Below, in pieces: positions 55,710-63,271 of a stretch of DNA of 64,000 bases; the first letter of the stretch is position 1, and the number at the start of each line of letters is the position of its first letter. This DNA comes from Micromonospora sp. CB01531 (GTDB taxonomy: Bacteria; Actinomycetota; Actinomycetes; Mycobacteriales; Micromonosporaceae): the NCBI RefSeq assembly GCF_001905095.1, contig NZ_LWLS01000046.1, forward strand, positions 1 to 64,000, read 5' to 3'. The notes below the pieces were generated by a model. It was not told where the DNA came from and made no database searches. It saw nothing but the letters and a program-made list of their open reading frames with translations. Both the position numbers and the translations under genes were made by a program.

Positions 55710-56684
55710 TCAGCCCTCGACGGCGGCGGCGAGCCGCCGGGGCTCCTCGGGCGGCGCGGCGTCGGCCTGGCCCCCCGGGGCGCCGGCGACCGGCACGGCG
55801 AGGGCGGTCTCGACGACCGTCCGGGCCCGGCGGGTGCGGCGCAGGGCCCGCACGGCCAGCGTCAGCGCGACCAGCCAGCCGGCGCCGAGCGCCGCGTAGA
55901 CCAGGAACGGGACCGGGCCGGCCAGCTCACCGGCGCGCAGCAGCGTCCGGGCGTTGGTCAGCACGATCACGCCGCCGATCGTCGCGCCCAGCAGCTGGGC
56001 GGGAACGATGCGGACCAGCCAGGCGGCGATCGGCGCCGCGACCAGGCCACCGATCAGCAGTGCGGCCACGGTGGGCAGCAGGAAGCCCTCGGAGCCGAGG
56101 CCGATCAGGAACCCGACACTGGCCGCGCCGGCGACCATGAACTCGGCGGTGTCGACCGAACCGATGACCTTGCGCGGCTCCATCCGGCCGGAGACGAGCA
56201 GCGCGGGCGTGGCGACCGGGCCCCAGCCCCCGCCGCCGGTGGCGTCGATGAAGCCGGCGACCAGGCCGAGCGGGCCCAGGAACCGCCCCCGCAACCGGCC
56301 GGCGGTGCGGTTGGCGCGCAGCGGTCGGGAGAAGCGCACCAGCAGGTACGCGCCCAGGGTGAACAGGATCGCGGCCATCCACGGGGCGGCGGCCTCGGTG
56401 GAGATCGAGCTGAGGAAGGTGGCGCCGGTGAACGCGCCGATCGCGCCGGGTACCGCGATCCGGGCGACCACCCGCCAGTCGACGTTGCCGAACCGCCAGT
56501 GCGCCACCCCGGCGGCGAGCGTGGTGCCGATCTCCGCCAGGTGCACCGAGGCGGACGCGGCGGCCGGCGCCACCCCGGCGAACAGCAGCAGGGTGGAGGA
56601 GGTCAGCCCGTACGCCATGCCGAGCGCGCCGTCGACCAGCTGCGCGGCGAGCCCGACCAGGGCGAGGATCAGCAGCTTGCGCAC
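55710..56684 (-). CDS. TauE/SafE family sulfite/anion exporter
   Basis: 324 aa, about eight helices in two repeats. GLAAQLVDGALGMAYGLTSS and the second-repeat GFIDATGGGGWGPVATP are TauE/SafE (DUF81) signatures. The usual roles are export of sulfite, sulfoacetate or related anions. GGAGG is 5 nt before the GTG at 56684. It lies downstream of an Rrf2 gene on the same strand; its promoter region has TCGAC-CAA-GTCGA (near 56717-56729), possibly a site for that regulator. The C-terminal tail is Ala/Pro-rich. Confidence 0.91.
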   Translation of the reverse strand: MRKLLILALVGLAAQLVDGALGMAYGLTSSTLLLFAGVAPAAASASVHLAEIGTTLAAGVAHWRFGNVDWRVVARIAVPGAIGAFTGATFLSSISTEAAAPWMAAILFTLGAYLLVRFSRPLRANRTAGRLRGRFLGPLGLVAGFIDATGGGGWGPVATPALLVSGRMEPRKVIGSVDTAEFMVAGAASVGFLIGLGSEGFLLPTVAALLIGGLVAAPIAAWLVRIVPAQLLGATIGGVIVLTNARTLLRAGELAGPVPFLVYAALGAGWLVALTLAVRALRRTRRARTVVETALAVPVAGAPGGQADAAPPEEPRRLAAAVEG

Positions 56685-56886
56685 GAGGTCCTCCGACTTT
56701 TCGGCATCTCCTATCGACTTGGTCGACAATGCGGTACGCGACCGCTCCGGTCAAGTCCCCCATCCAGTTCGTGGGACGCGCCGGGCGGCGCGGAATGGGC
56801 GCGGGTCAGCCGGCCCGGCTGGACCGGCGGGCGCGCGGGCAGCCCCGGTCACTTACGCCGGGCGGGCCGGCGGACGGCCGGGTCGG

Positions 56887-57357
56887 TCAGCTCCAGGCGC
56901 TCGGGTCGGCGGCGAGCTCGTTGACCCGGCCGGGCAGTGCACCGCTGGCCACGTCGGCGAGAGAGACCTGCTCCAGGATCTGCCGCTCACTGGCCCGCAG
57001 GGCGATCCAGACGTCCTGCAACGCCCGGGCCGGTCCCTGGTAGCCGAGCTCCTCGGGGCGCTGACCGCGGATGTGGGCGAGCGGACCGTCGATCACCCGG
57101 ATCACCTCGGCGAGGGAGATCTCCGTCGCCGGCCGGGCCAGCCAGTACCCGCCCTCGGGCCCCCGCTGGGCGTGCACGATCCCGCCCCGGCGCAACTGGA
57201 GCAGGATGCTCTCCAGGAACTTCGGCGGGATGTCCTGGGCGCGGGCGATCTGCTCGGCGGTCACCGGGCGGCTCCGTCCGGTCGCCGTCCCGTCGGCGAC
57301 CGAGGCCAGCTCGGCGGCCGCGCGGAGGGCGTAGTCGACCCGGGCGGAGAGACGCAT
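56887..57357 (-). CDS. Rrf2 family transcriptional regulator
   Basis: 156 aa. Winged helix typical of Rrf2 (MRLSARVDYALRAAAELA; ARAQDIPPKFLESILLQLRRGGIV; RGPEGGYWLARP). No cysteine occurs in the protein, so it cannot hold the Fe-S cluster of IscR/NsrR/RsrR members and is closer in logic to CymR-type regulators. The neighbouring TauE/SafE exporter hints at sulfur control. ATG 57357 is fixed by TAATCT 7 nt upstream. Confidence 0.93.
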   Translation of the reverse strand: MRLSARVDYALRAAAELASVADGTATGRSRPVTAEQIARAQDIPPKFLESILLQLRRGGIVHAQRGPEGGYWLARPATEISLAEVIRVIDGPLAHIRGQRPEELGYQGPARALQDVWIALRASERQILEQVSLADVASGALPGRVNELAADPSAWS

Positions 57358-57364
57358 GCCGGCA

Positions 57365-57390
57365 AGATTAGTCGGCTGGTCAGCCAGCCG
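57365..57390 (-). promoter_or_regulatory. rrf2 promoter with palindromic operator
   Basis: TAATCT (57365-57370 on the minus strand) is 7 nt before the rrf2 ATG. Immediately upstream lies the perfect palindrome CGGCTGG-TCAG-CCAGCCG (57373-57390), placed to allow autorepression. Confidence 0.65.
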
Positions 57391-57428
57391 GATTGCCGGC
57401 CCTCGCCCGAGCGGGCACGGTGGCCCGG

Positions 57429-58313
57429 TCAGGCGCCCTCGCGGCGCAGCAAGCCCTCCTGCACTGCGCTGGCGATGTGCCGGCCGTCGGTGGTGAACAT
57501 CCGGCCGGTGGCCAGCCCGCGGGCGCCCGAGGCGGACGGGCTCCAGCAGTCGTAGAGGAACCACTCGTCGGCGCGGAACCGCCGGTGGAACCAGAGCGCG
57601 TGGTCGAGGCTCGCGCCCACCACTCCCCCGGGCCCCCACACCTCGCCGTGCACGGACAGCACCGAGTCGAGCAGGGTCAGGTCGGAGGCGTACGTGAGGG
57701 CGCAGGCGTGCAGCAGCGGGTCGTCGGGCAGCTTGCCGTCGATGCGCATCCACACCCGCTGGTGCGGCTCGGCGGGGCGGTCGCCGGGGCGTACCCAGCC
57801 GGGCTCGCCGACGTAGCGGACGTCGATCGGGCGCGGGATCTGACCCCAGATGCCGAGGCGCTCCGGGTAGCGGGCGAGCCGGTCGGTCATGGTCGGGATC
57901 TCGTCCGGCCCGGGCACGTCCGGCGGGGCCGGCGCGTGGTGGTCCAGCCCCTCCTCCTGCCGTTGGAACGAGGCCGACATGAAGAAGATCGGCTTGTCGT
58001 GCTGCAGTGCGACCGAGCGGCGGACCGAGAAGGACCGGCCGTCCCGGATGTCCTCGACCCGGTATTCGATCGGCTCGGCCGGGTCACCGGGGCGGACGAA
58101 GTAGCCGTGCAGGGAGTGCACGAAGCGCTCCGGGTCGACGGTGCGGCCGGCGGCCACCAGGGCCTGGCCGGCGACCTGGCCGCCGTACACCCGCTGCGGG
58201 CCGACCGGCGGGCTGATCCCCCGAAAGGTCATCTCGCCGATCTGGTCCAGGTCGAGGACCTCGAGGAGCTGGTCGACGGCGGCCTGGCCGGTCGCCACCG
58301 GCTGCTCGCTCAC
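57429..58313 (-). CDS. tesB: Acyl-CoA thioesterase II (TesB)
   Basis: 294 aa double hot-dog protein that hydrolyses medium/long acyl-CoA. GGQVAGQALVAAGRTV, SLHGYFVRPGDP and, in the second half, SLDHALWFHRRFRADEWFLYDCWSPSASGARGL are TesB hallmarks. The GTG at 58313 overlaps the stop of a 20-codon leader ORF, itself chained to a 17-codon ORF and the pyk stop. pyk and tesB appear to have been adjacent overlapping genes before the leader elements entered. Confidence 0.95.
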   Translation of the reverse strand: MSEQPVATGQAAVDQLLEVLDLDQIGEMTFRGISPPVGPQRVYGGQVAGQALVAAGRTVDPERFVHSLHGYFVRPGDPAEPIEYRVEDIRDGRSFSVRRSVALQHDKPIFFMSASFQRQEEGLDHHAPAPPDVPGPDEIPTMTDRLARYPERLGIWGQIPRPIDVRYVGEPGWVRPGDRPAEPHQRVWMRIDGKLPDDPLLHACALTYASDLTLLDSVLSVHGEVWGPGGVVGASLDHALWFHRRFRADEWFLYDCWSPSASGARGLATGRMFTTDGRHIASAVQEGLLRREGA

Positions 58314-58372
58314 GGGGTCACCTCAGTTCGCGACTGCGGGGCTCGCAAAACCGGCTCACTCCTCGCGCTCAC
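58310..58372 (-). CDS. 20-codon leader ORF before tesB
   Basis: Encodes MSARSEPVLRAPQSRTEVTP. Its GTG overlaps the stop of the preceding 17-codon ORF and its TGA overlaps the tesB GTG (58310-58313). It matches the 7930 element at 54 of 59 nt, and two of the changes alter residues (Gly to Thr, Ala to Thr). It contains the TTGCG-AGCCC-CGCAG hairpin. Confidence 0.6.
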   Translation of the reverse strand: MSARSEPVLRAPQSRTEVTP

Positions 58373-58422
58373 GCTGTCGCCTCGCCACCGAGCCGGATGG
58401 CTCGGGCGCTCCGCTCGCTCAC
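58369..58422 (-). CDS. 17-codon leader ORF after pyk
   Basis: Encodes MSERSARAIRLGGEATA. Its GTG overlaps the pyk TGA (GTGA, 58419-58422), and its TGA overlaps the GTG of the next leader ORF. It carries the perfect hairpin CCGAGCC-ATCC-GGCTCGG. Together with the next element it gives two tandem units between pyk and tesB, with RTGAGCGAGC at both outer ends. Confidence 0.55.
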   Translation of the reverse strand: MSERSARAIRLGGEATA

Positions 58423-59861
58423 TGCAGCGCTCGGGCCGAGGCGGCGTCGACGAGCGAGCCGAGCTGGTGCACCCGCAGGGTGTTGGTGGAGCCGGGGGTG
58501 CCGGGCGGGCTGCCGGCCACGATCACCACGTGATCGCCGGGGTTGGCCCGGTTGAGGCCGAGCAGCGCCTGGTCGACCTGGCGGAACATGTCGTCGGTGT
58601 GCGCGACGAACGGCATCAGGAAGGTCTCCACGCCCCAGGAGAGGGCGAGCTGGTTGCGCACCTCGGGCACCGGGGTGAAGGCGAGCAGCGGCAGGTCGCA
58701 GTGCAGCCGGCTGAGCCGCCGGACGGTGTCGCCGGTCTGCGAGAAGGCGACCAGCGCCTTGGCGCCGATGGCCCGGGCGATGGAGGACGCGCCGACGGTG
58801 AGGGCGCCGCCGTGTGTACGCGGGTCGTGCTGCAGCCGCGGCACGGCAATCGAGCCGGACTCGGTGGTGGTGATGATCTTGGCCATGGTGCTGACCGTGA
58901 GCACCGGGTACTTGCCGACGCTGGTCTCGCCGGAGAGCATCACGGCGTCCGCGCCGTCGAGCACCGCGTTGGCCACGTCGGAGGCCTCGGCGCGGGTCGG
59001 CCGCGAATTCTCGATCATGGAGTCGAGCATCTGGGTGGCCACGATGACCGGCTTGGCGTTCTCTCGGCAGAGCTGCACGGCGCGCTTCTGCACCAGCGGC
59101 ACCTGGTCCAGCGGCAGCTCGACGCCGAGGTCGCCGCGGGCGACCATGACCCCGTCGAAGGCGAGCACGATCGCTTCCAGGTGGTCGACCGCCTCGGGCT
59201 TCTCGACCTTGGCCAGGACCGGGCGCTGCACGCCCTCCTCGGCCATGATCGCGTGCACCAGCTTGATGTCCTCCGGCGAGCGCACGAAGGAGAGCGCGAT
59301 CAGGTCGACGCCCAGACCGAGGGCGAACCGCAGGTCCTCGGCGTCCTTCTCCGACAGGGCCGGGACGCTGACCGCCACGTTCGGCAGCGAGACGCCCTTG
59401 TTGTTGGACACCGCGCCGCCCTCGGTGACCAGGCAGCGGATGTCGTTGCCGGTGACGTCGCTGACCTCGACCGCGACGCGGCCGTCGTCGATCAGCAGCC
59501 GGTCACCCGGCTTCACCTCCTGCGGCAGCTTGCGGTAGGTGCAGGAGACCCGGTCCTTGGTGCCGAGGATGTCGTCACCGGTGATCACCACCGAGTCGCC
59601 GGTGCGCCACTCGTGCGGGCCGTCGGCGAACCGGCCGAGCCGGATCTTCGGGCCCTGCAGGTCCGCGAGGACCGCCACCGGGCGCCCCGCCGCCTCGGCC
59701 GCCTCGCGGACCAGCCGGCAGACCGCCTCGTGGTCGGCGTGGCTGCCGTGGCTGAAGTTGAGCCTCGCCACGTTCATGCCCGCCTCGACCAGGCCCCGAA
59801 TGCGTTCCGGGGACGAGGTGGCGGGGCCGAGGGTGCAGACGATCTTCGCGCGGCGTGTCAC
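58419..59861 (-). CDS. pyk: Pyruvate kinase
   Basis: 480 aa, full length; converts PEP and ADP to pyruvate and ATP. AKIVCTLGPATSSPE, MNVARLNFSHGSHADH, MVARGDLGVELPLDQV and DGADAVMLSGETSVGKYP contain the substrate, K+ and Mg2+ residues. The C-terminal regulatory domain is complete (AFSQTGDTVRRLSR). The start is GTG 59861 (VTRRAKIV), because TAGCCT lies exactly 7 nt upstream; the ATG at 59867 would leave only 1 nt after that box. Confidence 0.97.
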   Translation of the reverse strand: MTRRAKIVCTLGPATSSPERIRGLVEAGMNVARLNFSHGSHADHEAVCRLVREAAEAAGRPVAVLADLQGPKIRLGRFADGPHEWRTGDSVVITGDDILGTKDRVSCTYRKLPQEVKPGDRLLIDDGRVAVEVSDVTGNDIRCLVTEGGAVSNNKGVSLPNVAVSVPALSEKDAEDLRFALGLGVDLIALSFVRSPEDIKLVHAIMAEEGVQRPVLAKVEKPEAVDHLEAIVLAFDGVMVARGDLGVELPLDQVPLVQKRAVQLCRENAKPVIVATQMLDSMIENSRPTRAEASDVANAVLDGADAVMLSGETSVGKYPVLTVSTMAKIITTTESGSIAVPRLQHDPRTHGGALTVGASSIARAIGAKALVAFSQTGDTVRRLSRLHCDLPLLAFTPVPEVRNQLALSWGVETFLMPFVAHTDDMFRQVDQALLGLNRANPGDHVVIVAGSPPGTPGSTNTLRVHQLGSLVDAASARALQ

Positions 59862-59868
59862 GCCCATC

Positions 59869-59874
59869 AGGCTA
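59869..59874 (-). promoter_or_regulatory. -10 box for leaderless pyk
   Basis: TAGCCT on the minus strand, 7 nt before the pyk GTG; it decides between GTG 59861 and ATG 59867. Confidence 0.55.
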
Positions 59875-60107
59875 GTCTCTCCTCCGGGTCGACCTGCCGG
59901 CCGACCCCTTTCAGAGTGCGGAATTGTCCAACGACGGGCCATCCCCGCGCGGCGGGCGGAGAGGAACCGCGGCCGGAACGTCGTGGGTGGCGGGCATCGG
60001 CGACCGCGCGGCGGAAATCGTACCCCCCGCCGCCAGCTCCCGTCGGGGCGCTCCCGACCCGCCCACGAGCGCCGGTCGAGGCGGCGTCGACCGTTGCCCC
60101 ACCGCGC

Positions 60108-60473
60108 TCAGCGCTGCGCCTCGGCGAGCGGGAACTCCAGCGAGCCGGCCGGGCAGAGGAAGGTCAGCACGTCCACCCGGTAGAGCCCGGCCTGCACGGC
60201 CGGGTCGGCCTCCATGACGGTGCGCACGTCGTCCACCGAGCCGGTGCGCGCCAGGCCGAAGCCGATCGGCGGGTCCGGCTCGCGGGCCGGACCGTCCACC
60301 GAGCCGTCGATCAGGACGATGCCCCGCCGGAGCAGCGCCTGCATGTGCTCCTGGTGCTCGGCCTGCAACCGCTGCACCGTCTCCTCCGGCAGGGCCCGGC
60401 CGGACGGCCCCGGGTAGAGCACGATGCACTCGTACGTGTCGAGCGCGAAGTCGACCTGCGGCGCTCCGGTCAT
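60108..60473 (-). CDS. YCII-related domain protein
   Basis: 121 aa dimeric alpha-beta barrel like YciI. DTYECIVLYPGPSGRALPEE, LQAEHQEHMQALLRRG and VRTVMEADPAVQAGLYRVDV show the fold, including the conserved His in the HXXH-like AEHQEHM. Enzymatic role unknown. GGAGGT lies 6 nt before the ATG. It is monocistronic between pyk and a divergent hypothetical gene. Confidence 0.85.
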   Translation of the reverse strand: MTGAPQVDFALDTYECIVLYPGPSGRALPEETVQRLQAEHQEHMQALLRRGIVLIDGSVDGPAREPDPPIGFGLARTGSVDDVRTVMEADPAVQAGLYRVDVLTFLCPAGSLEFPLAEAQR

Positions 60474-60621
60474 GTCGCACCTCCAGACGTACGCCCCGGC
60501 CCAGGGTCGCACGGCTCGCACGGCCACCGCGGTCGCTCGACCCAACTGCCCGGGGTGCCGCCGGGTTCCCGACCCGCCGCGCCGTTCGTCCCGTCGTACC
60601 CCCGGCCTAACCTCACCGGCC

Positions 60622-61245
60622 ATGGGCACGAGCTACCAGACCGTCCTCGCCACCGGGGAGCTGGCGCCGATCCGGGCCGCGCTGGCGGAGGCCGGGTGGG
60701 AGGCGTACGTCGCGCCAGCGGGCGACCGCCGGTGGGCGGTGATCCCCCGCGAGGAGGACGAATACGGGTGGGCCGACGCGGACGCGGTGGCCGAGTTGGT
60801 CAGTAGCTTCACGGGCAGCCCCGCCGTCTCCTTCGACGTCTTCGACTCGGACGTGATGCGCGCCCGGATCTTCGTCGACGGCGCGGAGGCACACGGGTAC
60901 GTGTCCGACCGGTCCTACGTCTCGGAGTACTGGGACGACGACGACAACGAGTTCCTGGCCGGCTTCGACGGCACGCTGTACCCGGTCGACGCCCCGCCGC
61001 CGCCGGGACCGGGCGGCGCCGACCCGGGGGCGTTCGCGCCCCTCGGCGTCGGTGCGGTCGACGTGGCGGCGCTGGGCGCCGCGTTGCGTGCCAAGGTCCC
61101 GCTCGACGACGCGCCCCGGCTGTTCGCCGAGCGGCAGCACGCCGCGATCCTGGCGGCCCTCAACCTCCGCTGCCGCCCGCTCACAGCGGCGTTCCGGCAC
61201 ACCGACCCGGCCGACCTACCCGGCGCGCTGCACGTCACGCCGTGA
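60622..61245 (+). CDS. Hypothetical protein, acidic, actinobacterial
   Basis: 207 aa, not recognised. The N-terminal 120 residues look like a compact alpha-beta fold (TVLATGELAPIRAALAEAGW, RWAVIPREED, VSFDVFDSDVMRARIFVDG), with an acidic patch YWDDDDNEFLAGFDG. A Pro/Gly linker precedes a helical C-terminus (RLFAERQHAAILAALNL). No signal or membrane segment. TAACCT (60608-60613) is 8 nt before the ATG, consistent with a leaderless mRNA. Confidence 0.75.
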   Translation: MGTSYQTVLATGELAPIRAALAEAGWEAYVAPAGDRRWAVIPREEDEYGWADADAVAELVSSFTGSPAVSFDVFDSDVMRARIFVDGAEAHGYVSDRSYVSEYWDDDDNEFLAGFDGTLYPVDAPPPPGPGGADPGAFAPLGVGAVDVAALGAALRAKVPLDDAPRLFAERQHAAILAALNLRCRPLTAAFRHTDPADLPGALHVTP

Positions 61246-61321
61246 GCATGCTGCCCCGAGGACGGCCGCTGACATGATCCACGGCCGGACCGGTGGGCGG
61301 CGCGCCCGTCGGGTGCTCGGA

Positions 61322-62122
61322 TCAGATGGCGAAGCAGTTCGGGTGGATGGCGGCGCCGGCGAGCGCCTGCCGGACGATGCTGTAGGCCGTGCCGTCGAGG
61401 ACGAGACCGAGGTGTCCGACCACTCGCAGCGGGCACGACGACTGGATCAGCACGTTGGTCGCGCCGTCGGCGAGGGTGGCGTTGTCGACCGGGATCACCA
61501 GCTCGTCCTGCCAGGTCCGGATCGTGGTCCAGCGGACCGCGCCCGGGGTGTCGTCACCGCTGTTGAGGTCGGCGAGCAGACCCGAGCCGACCGACATCTG
61601 CTGGCAGGCGACGATGCCGGCGCAGCTGCCCAGGCCGAGGAACTTCACGATGTTCGCGATGTAGGTGCCCTGTTGGGGGGTGCCCAGGCTGACGTTGCGG
61701 CCGACCTTGTCGACACCGCCGAGGAACTTCACGTACCAGCGGGAGACCAGGCCGCCCTCGGAGTGGGTGACCAGGTCCACCTTGGCCACCCCGGTGGCGG
61801 CGCGGACCTGGTCCACGTAGGACGATAGCGCGCGGGCGGATTCCCGGATGTCGCCGAAGCCGAGGTCGGGGAGCTGGTAGATGGAGGCCCGATAGCCGTC
61901 GGCGCGCAGCCGGGCGGCGATCGGCTCGTACGCGATGGAGACCCCGATCAGGCCCCCGACGACGATGACGGGGTTGCCGGTGGCCGCGGCGGTGCGGCCG
62001 GCGGTCTCGGTGGTGCCGGTCGGGGTGGCGGCACCGTCTGCGGTGGCGGCCTGGGCGGCGGTGGCGGGGAGCAGCAGGGCGGCGACGGTGGTGGTGGCGA
62101 CCAGGATCTTTCGGAGCAGCAT
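61322..62122 (-). CDS. Secreted alpha/beta-hydrolase lipase
   Basis: 266 aa. A Sec signal (LRKILVATTTVAALLLPATAAQA) with AQA cleavage near residue 28. The mature part is a lipase like the class 2 triacylglycerol lipases: oxyanion block VIVVGGLIGVS, nucleophile elbow VTHSEGGLVSRW (Ser in HSXGG, Thr instead of Gly before His), and a late GHLGLVLDG with the catalytic His. Four Cys may form two disulfides. GGAGGT is 6 nt before the ATG. Confidence 0.88.
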   Translation of the reverse strand: MLLRKILVATTTVAALLLPATAAQAATADGAATPTGTTETAGRTAAATGNPVIVVGGLIGVSIAYEPIAARLRADGYRASIYQLPDLGFGDIRESARALSSYVDQVRAATGVAKVDLVTHSEGGLVSRWYVKFLGGVDKVGRNVSLGTPQQGTYIANIVKFLGLGSCAGIVACQQMSVGSGLLADLNSGDDTPGAVRWTTIRTWQDELVIPVDNATLADGATNVLIQSSCPLRVVGHLGLVLDGTAYSIVRQALAGAAIHPNCFAI

Positions 62123-62360
62123 GGCTGCACCTCCGGTGGGAGGCACCCGGGGAACCGGGAGGGACGGGTGGGGGATCCGATCGATCGTGAGAACGATGAT
62201 GCGTGGCGGCTTTCACGTACGTCAATGGAAAGTTACGCGTCGGTAACCCGTTGTTCCGCGAGACGCACAAACCGGCGTACCGGACAGCCGTCCCCTGTGG
62301 AGGGACGGGGCGCGCCGGACCGCCCGCACCGGTCCCGGGCCGCCGCACCGACGGCGGCGC
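62123..62360. other. Lipase upstream region
   Basis: No gene seen. The stretch around 62210-62250 is less GC-rich and contains ACGTACGT and GTTAC-GCGTCG-GTAAC (62232-62247), possible regulator sites for the lipase gene on the minus strand. Confidence 0.4.
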
Positions 62361-62807
62361 TCACGCCGAGGCGGCAGCGCGGGTGATCGCGCGAGCGGTC
62401 GCCGCCAGCCCGGCCCGGTCGCACCGCTCCGGGTCGGCCAGCACGTCGACCGCGACGCCCGGCTCGACCAGCCAGAACGCCTCCCCCACGCCGATCAGGC
62501 CGGGGCCGTCGGGGTGCGCGAACTCGGCCCACTCCCCACCAGCCGGGTCGCGCTCGTGGTAGTCGGCGAGGAAATCCCGCAACGCGGTGAGGTCGGTGAG
62601 CCGGTCCACCCGGAGCACGTGCACCCGCAGGTCGACCCGGTAGCCCTCCGCGACCTGGCGCTCCCAGACCTGGGTGGCGAAGCTGACCTCATCCCACTCG
62701 CTGGCGAAGTCCGACACCTCGGTGCCTACGCCGGCCGGTACGTGACCGACGTGGAAGCCGTCCAGTTCACCGCCGTCGCGGGCGACGGACCCGTCCCGAT
62801 CGCTCAT
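62361..62807 (-). CDS. Hypothetical protein
   Basis: 148 aa, not recognised. GFHVGHVPAGVGTEVSDFASEWDEVSFATQVWER and VDLRVHVLRVDRLTDLTALRDFLADYHER suggest a soluble alpha-beta protein; the C-terminus has GEAFWLVEPGVAVDVL. It starts 7 nt after the stop of the small helical protein gene and probably shares its operon and function. The Met at 62807 gives the likely start. Confidence 0.75.
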   Translation of the reverse strand: MSDRDGSVARDGGELDGFHVGHVPAGVGTEVSDFASEWDEVSFATQVWERQVAEGYRVDLRVHVLRVDRLTDLTALRDFLADYHERDPAGGEWAEFAHPDGPGLIGVGEAFWLVEPGVAVDVLADPERCDRAGLAATARAITRAAASA

Positions 62808-62814
62808 CCCGGGC

Positions 62815-63078
62815 TCAGTTTCCCAGCGCCTGGACCTTGGCGATGGTCTCCTGGACGTGCTGCCGGGCGGGCTCGCCGCCCTGGGCGGCCTGGGCCAGGG
62901 CCTGCCGATAGGCGTCGACCACGCCGAGCAACGGTCCCGCCGCCACGCCCTCCAGCGCGCCGGCCACCAGCGCACGCGCCTCGGCCACGTCCTGGGCCGC
63001 AGCCGCCGTCTTGGCCTTCGCCTCGTCCAGCTTCTGCGCCGCCGCCGCCAGCCTGGCGATGATCTGCGCTGCGCTCAC
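62815..63078 (-). CDS. Small helical protein, DUF6244-like
   Basis: 87 aa, two long Ala/Gln-rich helices (IIARLAAAAQKLDEAKAKTAAA; LLGVVDAYRQALAQAAQGG...VQETIAKVQALGN), similar in size and feel to WXG100/coiled-coil partner proteins; I recall the family as DUF6244 of Micromonosporaceae. Role unknown; it may bind the product of the following gene. Its GTG (GTGAGCGCAGC) overlaps the stop of a 27-codon leader ORF. Confidence 0.8.
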   Translation of the reverse strand: MSAAQIIARLAAAAQKLDEAKAKTAAAAQDVAEARALVAGALEGVAAGPLLGVVDAYRQALAQAAQGGEPARQHVQETIAKVQALGN

Positions 63079-63158
63079 GCCACCGCCTCGCTTCGCTCGA
63101 CGGCGGCGCGAGGCGCCACGCTGCTGAGCTGAATGGTTCGCTCGCTCCGCTCGCTCAC
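63075..63158 (-). CDS. 27-codon leader ORF before the DUF6244-like gene
   Basis: Starts GTGAGCGAGCGGAGCGAGC (peptide begins MSERSERTIQLSSVAPR) and ends in a TGA overlapping the next GTG (63075-63078). GGGAGG lies 4-5 nt upstream of its GTG, so ribosomes can load here. Inside, GCCTCGC and GCGAGGC form a 7-bp hairpin. Same length (80 nt start to start) as the element at 41039, and both share a GAGCG-AGCG-like stretch just before the end. Confidence 0.6.
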   Translation of the reverse strand: MSERSERTIQLSSVAPRAAVERSEAVA

Positions 63159-63271
63159 GCGCCCTCCCCGTCCCGCCGCGTCGTCCGACCGGCACCGCCG
63201 CACCGGCCAACATGGAGCCTACGAGATCACCGCACGCCCCGCGACCACCCGATCACGCCGGCCGCACCCGG

